From: Leptasterias polaris
Lineage: Eukaryota; Echinodermata; Asteroidea; Forcipulatida; Asteriidae
Assembly: GCA_037783415.1 (NCBI GenBank)
Contig: JAZGTN010000212.1
Location: 434,001 to 498,000 of the forward strand
DNA length: 64,000 bases
Direction of reading: 5' to 3'
Under the pieces are notes generated by a model. The model worked only from the letters and a program-made list of their open reading frames with translations. It was not told the DNA's origin and did not search any database. Made by a program: the position numbers and the translations under genes. Shown here in pieces: positions 50,749 through 62,700 of this stretch (position 1 is the first letter of the stretch; every line of letters starts with the position of its first letter).

Positions 50749-53700
50749 TCATGGCCGAGTGGTCTAGTCAGACTCGGGCATGCAACTTTTCAGCTGATCT
50801 GCTGATTTCCTTGTTTTTGGTTTCTCAGAAGTGCCACTTAAAATTGTACAAACTTGATACAAAGTCTTGCTGTGCCTGGCCTTTTCCTCCTTTTATTGGC
50901 AATTTGGAGGTGGATGCCTGTCTAGTTCACTGGTTTCAATTCTGGTGTTGGCAGAGTGTTGTTTCAGGTCCCTGTCATGGCACCTTGGTTCTTGAGCAAG
51001 ACTCTTGGCCATCATTGCATCATCTTTTGATTCTGTGTGTTTTTTTAATGCAAATTAAAGAACCCTATACACTTTTCGTTAAGAGAATGGGTTTGCCACG
51101 GTGTTCCTGGCATGGTTAGCTGCAGATTGCACATTTTAAACACTTAGGAGGCGCTAAATAAATTGGTTTCATAATTCAAGTTTACCTGTAAAAAAAAAAA
51201 GGGTGCTTTGAGATTCCCATAGATGAAGCTTTCAATAATCGTGAGTATAACAATCGTTGTGAGTATTACAATCAATAAGTTTAATCTGTTTGTTTTGTTT
51301 GTTTGTTTGTTTGTTTGTTTGTCTCAGCTTACGTTACACGAAAGAGGCTTCTTCAATCGCAGCAAGTCCACCATTCTCCACCAGGGGGAGGGGCCTATCC
51401 GCACCGTCAAATGGAAGGGCTGCTTCGTTGCCTGGGCAAATGATTTGGTAAGGAACAGAGTTATCGCCTTTGAGCGCCAAGCCATTTGCTCAATAAACTA
51501 CTTGTATCCGGTGCAAATGCAAGCAAGAGTTAATGGCCTAACGTTTCGACCCTAGCAGAGGCTTTTTCGAAGGCTAAATGACAACACTATACATATTATC
51601 AGGTATACTGGTGTAACAGAAGCAGTAAAGTGGAAAGAAATTAATAGAGAGGCAGAAAGCACGCAGAAAAAGCAAGGGTTGAACAATAAAGACAGAGACA
51701 AAGAGGGGTTAGAGGGAAGGGGCTGGTTGAACAACACGAGGTTAGAAACACACAAGACAAAATCAAATGTGGGAAGAGGGAGAAAAAGTAATTAATTAGC
51801 GAATGAGGCAGACTAAAAAGGGGGATATCTGTGGAAAAAGGAGAAGGCAAAGACAAAAAGTTGTTAATCGTTTCCTTTCTGATGTTCAGACCATGCGGTT
51901 GAATGGTCCAGAGCCGCCTTATCCACAGTTTCTCCTTACTCAGCTGAACAATCTCTCTGTGGTTACCTAGTGCCTTAATGTCCTGTAAAATCATTTCAGA
52001 AATGGAGTCACATACAGGCTTTCCTGTAGTTGGGTGTTTACAGCGGTTGTGTGTGTAGGTAAATGCAGTAGTTGAGTTGAGGTGGGCTCAATTTAAACTC
52101 TGCGCTTACGATCACCATTCTCTAATTACTGGGCAAGTGCCGCATTTCTGCGCTAGCTGTGAAAGCGAAGAATGCCTAGTAACATGGACTACACACGTTC
52201 ACATGCAAAAATTCCCTGCTAACCCTTGAAATACACTTGACGTAAGCGTGGAATTCCCTGCTTCCATAGGCGCCGATTCTTTGCTTTTGGTAAGCAGAGC
52301 CACGACATTGGGCCCTGATATGGGTTAACCAATGGGCTGTATCTCCTCCAACGTAATGCCCTTTGACATTTTTGTGATGGCAGGGAGTTAAGGTTTACGA
52401 CCTGTCGTCGAAGCGTCGCATCACGTTTATCAAACGAGACCACGATGAGGCGTTACGCCCCGAGATCTATCCGTGTCAACTCTGCTGGAAGGACAACGTC
52501 ACGTTACTAGTCGGCTGGGCTAATACAGTCAAAGTAAGTCAATCGCAAAGAAATGATTGAGGGCTATGAAAGAGAAGAGACAGGATTGGTAAAAAAAAGT
52601 TGATTGGTTAAAAAGTTCATACCAGTAGCAATCCTCTAGAGAAATATTTCAATCTCAAATGCTGTTCCTTAAATCATTGACGCGTAATTTAATTTCAAAT
52701 AAGCAGGTACCTGCCTGGAATTTCATCTTTGAGCGGGGCAAGGCCATTTTCATTTTGCAAAGGGCACTTTCATTGGAAAACCTTAAAGTCTATTGGAAGC
52801 TTTTGATGGGGCACCAAGGTCAAGACTAGGGCAACAGAGGACATTGCCTTTGTGACCTCCATATAATTCCAGGCCTGTAGGTAAATGGTCCCACATAAAA
52901 TCTCTGACAGTACTCACATGTACACAGTTCTGTCACCATACACACCCCATGCAGTTAATAATAATAATAATAACTAGTTCTTATATAGCGCATTTCACAA
53001 TAACGCATCAATGTGCTTTACATTAGTGTCCTGTTTATTGAGCCAATAACATTCCTTTAATCTTTCTCAGCTCCCTGGGGAATATACAGCCCCGAGCTGC
53101 CGTGGCGCTCAGAAGGCTTTTTCAAACACAATATCAACCTCTACCCTCGCAGGTACCCATTTATACCCCTGGGTGAAGAGAAGCAATTATAGCAAAGTGT
53201 CTTGCTCAAGGACACAAGTGTCATGACCGGGACTCGAACCCACACCCCGATGACTAAACCACCAGAACTTGAATCCGATGATCTAAACCACTCGGCCATG
53301 ACACCCTACGACAGTTTAATGGTTTCAAATGGTTGGTCAACTTGCTGGAAAATGTCACCAAGAGCAGGAGGACAATTGTATGCAATGCAGTCCTTGCATG
53401 GCTTGAAATACCCATGGGTCCACTGGAGAACTGGCCAACAAATTTCCGTTATTGTAGCATTGGGCCAGTAACTCTAAAACCAATTTAGTGCAGTTGAACG
53501 GTTTCAATAGGTTGGTGAGCTCGTTGGGAAATGTGACTTAAGAGTAGGAGTGTTAAATATTGCACATGTAAGGAACCAGTAATGTTTAAAATCATTTAGT
53601 TCATCAAAATGAAACATTGGTGGCTTGCGCTCTGAAACAGACTTGGAAAGCACTTCATGGTCTAGCCCCAGTGTATATAAGAGGCATGTTGTGTACATAC

Positions 53701-56700
53701 CATCCTCGGCCAAATCTGAGATCATCAAACAAATTTTTGTTGAACATTCCTAGATCTCATTTCTTCATCTGGTGATAGAAGCTTTGTTTGATGTGCACCA
53801 AAGCTATGGAATGATCTCCCCAATCAACTCCATACACTTGACTCCTTTACAGATCTTCAAAAGCCAGCTTAAGACTCATCTCTTCTTCGAATCTTCTTAC
53901 ATTTAGTCCATTGTACTTTTCATCTCCACGTGGAAACTCTTTTGCCTAAAATTTTTCCTTCACTTTGCTAAGCGCCTCGGAATAGTCAACTAGAATGATG
54001 GCGCTCTACAAATGCCTGATGATTGATTGATTGAAACAGACTTTATGTGAAATTGCAGATTTGTGTTGTGAAGGAACGGCGCCAGCTGGAGGGAAAAGAT
54101 ATGCCCAACAGATATGTTGAGATCGGTAAGCAGAAGAAACAATTATAAAACCAAAAGAAACTTGAATAACTTGTGTTTTACTCTCCACCAATGTGTGTTA
54201 AGCACTGTATACTCAGTACTTTCCCCAAGTCCTGTGGGCAGCGGTACCCACTGCTATAATATAGGATTTAAACTGCCTCTAGCCACCAGACAAGCTCAGT
54301 GGTCTAACGGTAAGACATCTGCTCTAGAATTGCAAAGGTCGTGGGTTCAAATCCCACTAGAGTCGTATATGCCTGCGGGTTTTTTCTTCCCAGGACTCTT
54401 GTTTAATTGAGTCTAAATGCTCCTATCGGATAGGTTAGACTATTTTAAAGGAATTATGTTCACCCTCTCAAAATATATCACACATTATTATGGTGGCATA
54501 AGCGTATGCGTAGATTCCGATGGTGTCACTGAAGTTTAAAGGGTCTGTATACGTTTGGTAATCACTCTTAAAATTAATGGCAATAAAAACTTGCTTGGTT
54601 AGAAGTACAGCAGCTTTCGATAGTATACAGCATTTCGAGAAACATTTTACTTCAAAGTAATGTGGTTATGAAACAAGATGTCAGTTTTCATCCCCCAATA
54701 TTTAAATCTGAGAAACGTTTTTCTCAGGTACGTTGCTCAGATTGTGTATTCCAATTATGGATTAATCTTCTTCCGTGGACATAACTGCTTTTTCGGAGAT
54801 ATCTCAAAAACCTTTTTCAGTTTTAATGTAATAATAATAATAATAATAATAGTGGCTTCTTATATAGCGCTCATATCCGTCACTCAGTGACGCTCAGGGC
54901 GCTTCAACAGTCAGTATTTTCCTGCAAGGTATATATGTGGAGCTACTTTTGTCGAAATTTGTGACCTATTCCTTTACAAAGCACCATTCCTTTACAAAGC
55001 ACAATGGTTTACAAGGTGCTGTGGCGCAATATGCTGCCAATCAAACCAGGAACACCGGGGCGAACCCCTTCTCTTTTCGATAAGTGCACTGGGTTCTTTT
55101 ACACAACACACGGGACCAACGGCTTTACATCCCATCCGAAGGACGAAGCAATAATGGTTAAGTGTCTTGCTTAAGGACACAAGTGTCACGACCGGGACTC
55201 GAACCCACACTCTGCTGAACAGAAACATCAGAGCTTGAGTCCGGTGCTATTATCCACTCGACCACGACACATTTATATAAGATTAAAACAACCGAACGGT
55301 TTCCAAAACCAAAGGTGTACGTTTCCTTTACGGAACTACATGTCAAACTGTTCAGAATGTATTTAAAACTTAACTGCTGTTGATGTTGATGTATCTCAGT
55401 CAGCTCATTTACAACGGATTTCTACGTCTGCGGCTTGGCTCCAATGAACAGTGACATCGTTGTGATTGCGTACATCACTAAGGAGATCACCGAATGGGAC
55501 GAGGTAAGTTTCCATGAATGTAAACAGCATTCTCCCTTAAAAAGAATGGTCCACTGGTCAATGGTAGTTGAAATGCCTAATGACCAGTCAAAATTCCATC
55601 CAAGTGGTCTGGCTGGCGAGTTCAGGCCGAATTTCGTAAAGCCTCTAAGCAAACAAAATTGCTAAGCCCAGTGCCATAGCATGTACATTGTTGCGACCTG
55701 TACCCCACTCATTTTTCGCTTAGCTAAGAAATTTTCTATGTTGTATTTTCTGTTAACGAAAAAGAAGTCTGGTACCATTCTACATAAATTGTAATCAGTA
55801 TGCTTAACCCATGTTATGTATACGGGGAATATGACATGCAAAATGTAGATATAATTTAGTAAGCTTTGATAGCAGTTCGACCTTTGACCTTTTGCTTGAA
55901 GGACACTGAGGAAAGTGAAGGTGCCTGGCGCCCTCAGCTAAAAATCATCACACCACTGGTTGATGACTACCAACTGGTATCCAGCGATGCACTATCCATA
56001 CGCGGCTTTCAGGATTACCGGCCAAGCGATTACCATCTAGGTAAGTGGTCTGGGCACCATTCCACTGGAGTACCAGTGATTTTTGTCAACATCTTGAGTG
56101 TCCGTAAACTTAAGATTGTCTTTCATCGGTTTTGTGTGTTTTTTTCTTTTCGCTAGCTCATCTCGATGGGGAGGGTGTATTCTACATTGTAAGTCCGAAG
56201 GATATCGTTCTGGCTCGGAAACGAGATATGGACGACCACATATCATGGCTCATAGAAAATGAGAAGTTTGAGGTAAGTGGCAAATCTATTATGTCGAGTG
56301 GTGTCCTCTGCCAATGATGTTAGGAGAGAAGTTTCCCCAGATCTCCCTGTCCTTCCTGCATGTACACATTTCAACTGTTTTGGGGTTTTGTTTTTATGAG
56401 AGATCGCCTTACATCACAAGGCCACAGACAGCCACCCCAAGGTGAGGGCTACACTTAACTGATTTGGGCTATGCACCCAAATGAACTGCCACCAGGGGCA
56501 CGTTGCCACCTTCTCCTGGGGCTGAAACAGGGTTACCCCCTTCACAGTCTGTTAGGATGTAGGCATGGGTATCATCCACTAGGAGCCTGGCTGACAGAGC
56601 AGAATTCACCACCTTCCCAAAGCCTCGCCACAAAGCCAGTGTCCCTGCTCAGTATGTCAGTAAAACATGATACAATTGAGCCCGCCTTGGAGTAAATGGT

Positions 56701-59700
56701 GGAGATTCCAATCACACAACCCAAGTAAATCAAGCTACATGAATTTGATCATCAAGGTTACTGTTTTGAGTTCCCAAGATTTTTGTTTCCTTGTTCCAGG
56801 AAGCTTTAGCTGAAACCAAGGCCCACTCTAAGGTCCTTCAGAGACACAAGGTCCTGGATACAGGGATGGCATTCCTGAACTATCTCATCAACGACGGAGA
56901 ATTTGAAAAGGCGGCGAGGTAGGTCGACCAAAATATGTACATTCAAGTTACTGCTAACAAAATCCATGGCTTGGCTTTAGTGCTAAATTCGCTAACCCAT
57001 CCACTCTTGGCACGATATCAGAAACCCCAATTATATCAGAGTCTAAACGATGGAGTTTCGAGTTGCATGGCATGTCATGGCCGAGCAGTCTAACGCATCT
57101 GACTCAAGTTCTGATGGCTGTGTCATTGGAGTGTTGGTTCAGTTCCCGGTCATGACGCTCGTGTCCTTGAGCAAGGCATTTAATCATAATTACCTCTCTC
57201 AACCCAGGTGTATAAACAGGAACTTGTGAGGGCTGAGACAGTATTGTGTCTGATGAACTCCTTAGCGATAGTTTAATTAAGCAGCTTGGGGTTGTATGCT
57301 CCCCAGGGAGTTGAGAAAGTTTGAGGAATGGCCTAAGTATGCCTGATGAACAGGGATAACAATGTTGCAAAGCATCTTGATCTAGCTACTAGGATACATG
57401 TATGTGCGCTATAAGAACCAAGTATTAATGTTATAAGGAAAGACACCAAAGATACACAAACAAACATTATTATTGGTATTATCCTGGAGTGGAGAAGTTT
57501 CGGAGAGATGTTCTCGGCCAAAAGCGTTTTGGATTAATGGTCTTTGAATTTCCAACCTAACAATGCAACTCTTCAAACCGTATCTGTACGAAGGCATTAT
57601 GGTGTGTCCATGGTTTAGTGGTTTAGTGCATCAGACTCAAGTTCTGGGGGTTAAATCGTCAGGGTGTTGGTTTGAATCCTGGTCATGACTCTTGTGTGCT
57701 TGAGCAAGACACTTAACTGTAATTGCTTCTCCTTACCCATGGTTAAATTGGTACCTGTGAGGGCAGAGATGGTTCTTGTGATTGATTTGGCTAGGTGTGC
57801 TGCATATTTGTGGCAGCACAGGCTGTATACTCCCAAGGGAGCTGATACAGTTTTAAAGGAATAAATGGCCCAGTGACCTGGGTTAATAATGTTGGAGCGC
57901 CATGAGCGTCTTCGAGTGACAAATTTGAGCACTATAATAAGAAGCCACTATTGTTATTATTATTCATCTTTTCGTTTTAACCTCAGTATGTGTGAACCAA
58001 TTCTGGGCAAGCAGAAAGACCTCTGGGAGCAGGAGGTGTACCACTTTGCGAAGCTACACAAACTGAAGACCATCAGCCCTTACATCCCCAGGGGGGACCT
58101 GAGACTCAGCAAGGCTATCTATGAGATGATACTCAATGACTTTCTACAGACAGATCTCGAGGTAAGTCGTCATGGATCACCCACTGGGAAATGAACGGCC
58201 TTCATCTTTGATCCCCAAAATTCTATCTTGCTTTTAGGGAGAGTGTGATATACCAGAGCTCAATTTCAGAGACCTGCTTTAAGAGCAAAAAAAGTAGCTA
58301 AACAGCAAAAATTATCCTTACCAGATTATGGTTACCAGCTAAAATACCACGTACCATCTGTGACTGGTATCCTGCTTATTTTTGCTTAGCAGAAAATTGT
58401 TAATAGATACTTTCTGCTTAAAGCAGCTTTGTGAAATGTGGCCCGGTATTTAATCCGTTTGGTTTTTTTCCCCCTAGGGCTTCCATCAACTGATCAAGGA
58501 GTGGCCACCAGATCTCTATGACCTCATGACCTTAGTGTGTGCCGTACAAGACCGACTACTGCGAGACCCTAATAATCGAATCCTCATGCAGACGTTGGGG
58601 GAGCTCTACTCATACGATCAGCGATACGACAAGGCCCTGGCAATCTATCTCAAGTAGGTGTTTCAAGCGTTGAAAACATTTGTATCAAAATGGTGTCCAG
58701 TATCAGTAGCTGACAGTTCAACACCAAAAGTATTTAATTGTCAGAAGTTATGAAGGAAGTTATGAAGGAAGTTATGAAGGAAGTAGATTCCTTTGAAAAG
58801 GCAAAGTGGATGATAAAGATGCCCTTTAACAGATGTTGGCAAAGTTCCGTTTGTGCATACAGGCATAGTATGAACAAAACTACTCCGCGATATATTTCCA
58901 CTTTACTGTCACATTACACTCCACCACGATTTCTTCGGTCCACACTTGACATCACTCGCTTGAATGTTCCCCGAGCAAACAAAGTTCTAGGTCAAAAAGC
59001 TTTCAGTGTGGCTGGGCCAATGATTTGGAACAATCTTCCTACTGTCATTAGGGAGTCTGTTACTTTATCTACATTTCGTAAAGTTCTAAAGACTCACCTT
59101 TTTCCATGTTAATTGCTTTTGTGTGCGCTATGATCTTGATGGAATAGCGCCTTATAAATTTTAATTGTTATGTTATGTATTGTGTAATGCACAAACAAGA
59201 GCCCAGGACACTTTGGCTTGCTTTGGAGTTTCTTACAATGGCAGAAAATTGCCCCAGTGCCTCTAAACCACTTTGTGTTGGTATTTGGGAAAAAAGTTAT
59301 GTGCCCCACACAGTATTATTTTTCAGAACTTTTTGGAGCTTCTGGAGTTATTGTTGTCCGTTGAAAGTATCGTTGCCACCATGGAATCTTTAACTGTGAC
59401 CCAAAGGGTAGAAATGCCATCATTTCAACACATCTCCTAACTTAAGATCCTAGTTTCAAATTTTTTTTGTCAGCAATGTTTCTCATCCAAGCATTGAGTG
59501 AGAATGCTATATGAAAGCCTGGATTATTATTTTGTCCTTCTTCTTCTTCTAGGCTTGGCCACAAGGACGTTTTTCCCCTCATACACCGCCACAACCTCTT
59601 TGATTCCATCCAAGACAAGATTGTGATGCTGATGGAATTCGACACGGAACGGGCCGTCAATCTTCTCATAGAAAACGTCACCAAAGTGCCTGTAAGTCGG

Positions 59701-62700
59701 ACCTTCAGGAAAATCAATATCCAGATCATTTGTAGTGAGGAACATGCTAATGCATAAAATAGTTAATAGCCTGACGTTTTGACCCTAGCAGAGACTTTCT
59801 CAAAGGCTAAATGACAACACAACTCGCATAAACAGGTATAATGGTGTAACAGAAGCAGTCAAGTGGAAATACATCAATAGAGAGAGAGAGGGGCAGAAAG
59901 CACACAGAAAAAGCAAGGGATGAACAAGGGAGGTGGAGGAAAGAGGAACATTTTAAGAACATTTCTGCATGGAGCCTGAGAGATACAACATTTGTACAAA
60001 ATTAAGATTGTTATTTTGCAGTGATAAAACGATATTGTTCTTCTGTGCAGGTTAAGAAAGTTGTCAAACAGTTAGAAGAGCACCCAGAGCTGTTATACCA
60101 TGTAAGTATGGGCCCAATGTCATGGCTCTGCTTACTGTAAGCAAAGAATTGGCGCGTACGGAAGCAGGACATTTTGCGCTTTTATCAAGCTTATCTCATA
60201 GGTTAGAAGGGAACTTTTGCTTGTGCGCATGCATAGTCCACGCTACTAGGCATTCTTCGCTAATACACAGCTAGCGCAGATATTCGGCGCTTGCCCTGTA
60301 TGCGGAGAATGGTGGTAATAAGCTAAGAATTCGGTGGTTAGCAGAGCCATAAAATCGGGCCCTGATGTCATCATCACAATAAGCTTGGTGGCACCACTTT
60401 TGGGGTCGATCTCCGGGTGTTGATGTGCCATGCTAATTTTAGGAGAGGCGGTGTTTTTATGTTTCTGAGTTGACTCCCAAAATGGTGAGTAAAGCCCGGT
60501 TCATACATCCTGCAAATGCGATACAAATTTTGACGTCACAACTTCGCAATCGAACAATTCGAAAGAGTTGAGATGTGCTCTACTCCTGCGAAACATTCAC
60601 AGCAAAAACAGAGCTATGACGCCAGAATTGGCTTCGCATTCGCATTCGCAGGAAGTATGAACCGGGCTTTATTAGGCGCTATCATTGCGTGTGACATGCG
60701 TGCATGGGGTTAATAGATTTAAAAACCAAGCACATCAAAACAGGACTACTACAAAGAAAAAGTTCAAAGGACAACAGTTCCTCTATGCTAGGTTTTCACC
60801 CTCCTACTCTTCGTAAAAATTTCCAGTGAGTTGACCAACCATTTGAAACCAGTCAACAGCACGGGTTTTGTAGGGTGGCACAACTGTGCACAGAACTAAA
60901 CTGTGTACATGTGTGTACTGTGAAGATGTATTCACCATATGAATCAGCTTGCCTGCTTGCATGATGTATCTATCATTCAAAACCACAGTGGATGATATTG
61001 AGTGGTCAGATAGTAGGAGGGTTAACTGTATACTGTGTTGATGCATTCACCATGTGATATCACATTAAAGGCAGGCATAGTTTATGTAGCATTTGAAACC
61101 ACTGCGGATGAAATTGAATGATCAGACGGTGGGACTGTAAAAGAGAGAAAGAACATTTCCAACTTTCCCGGAGAAAAAGTAGGAAACCTTTTTGCCAATT
61201 TCTTAATTTGTGCAACACCTCAACTCCTTATTCCTGAAACATAATCTCAAACATGACTTCCGTGCTCAAGCTCTCAGTTTTCCCGGAAAAATAAAGGAAA
61301 AATTTCCATTTTGGTGCAGTACCTCGATGCCTTGTTCCACAAACATCCCAACCTTAGCCAGGACTTCCAGGCTCTGCAAGTGAAGCTCTATGCGGAGTTT
61401 AACCGGGATAAACTCCTGCCCTTCCTACGGAATAGCCAACACTGCCCCATGGAAGTCGCGCTGGAAGTCTGCGAACAGAGGCGATTCATCCCGGAAATGG
61501 TCTTCCTGTTGGGTTAGTGTAATAAGCTTCATGAACATTCAGAATTATTTTCATTTAAATATTCAGGGGTTATTTACATATTTAAATATTCATATCACTA
61601 CCTAATTTTGGATGTGGAACCCAATTTACATCATTCACTCAAGATAACTCAACCAAGAAATTATCCTCATCTTTACTATTGGAAAAGCAAGATCTTTTTA
61701 ATTATGTATATTTTCAAAAGTTTGTTGAATATTTGGGCATGACATCTCTGTGTGTTAATGCCAGTCTCTTAAAGAGAGCCGATCTTGCCAAAAATAATTT
61801 TGTATACAAAATGTGCATTACTGAGCCCTTCTTGTGAACATTTGTATATATTTGTTACAGTGGCTATCAACTAATCTTTTCATCGATTCAAAGGAATAGT
61901 TCACGCAATAAACGCATTAAACACATGACTGACCCCAAGGATACCCGAACACCTAGAGTTTGTTTTACAAACTCTAAATCTCTAGTATATATTTGTCACA
62001 GTGGCTAGGTTGTACAAGCATAGAATATTCCCGCAGGACATTGTGTGCAAACAATTTCTATATGTTGACAACAAAAAATGATTTGCCTGATATAATGCCT
62101 GTATTTATAAACATAGACTATTCAGGCCAAATATTATGCATAACTAATGGTATGTCTTGTATTTACATAGAACAATCGTACAAATCATATATTTGCAGTT
62201 ATAATTGGTCTGTGTATTTACATAAGAATATTCAAACAGGTCATGTGTATTTACGTAAAATATTCATACATTTGCATAAATCCTCCCCCCTATAGGTCGA
62301 ATGGGCAACACAACTCAAGCCTTGAGGCTGATCATAGAAGAGATGGGGGACGTTGATAGAGCCATAGAGTTTGCTAAAGAGCACGATGACACAGCACTGT
62401 GGGATGAACTGATTGACGCATCCATGGATAAACCATGTGAGTATCTGCTTATCAACACGATGCTTAGCAGTATTCTTCTGCTAAGCATGTTTGTATACAT
62501 CATGTGACCTGTGGCATCACATGTTTACAAAAGAGCCACAGAGCCTGGAATTCCTGCAGGCACAATTTGTAAACGGCTCCTTTGAGGAAAACATAAGATT
62601 TTGTAGAGATAGCATAACAAGATTGTCAAAACTTGATCAGCTGTTATTTTTACAATTCTTGATATTATGTGGTACTTACGATACAAACTGTGAAGTTTGT

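Noticed and set aside
54288..54366. Possible tRNA gene
   Set aside because: It shares its upstream module with 14056-14280 and continues into a SINE-like tail.
58738..59112. Independent gene in VPS41 intron 15
   Set aside because: The protein is the C-terminus of a CR1/L2-like reverse transcriptase, with no start or upstream domains.
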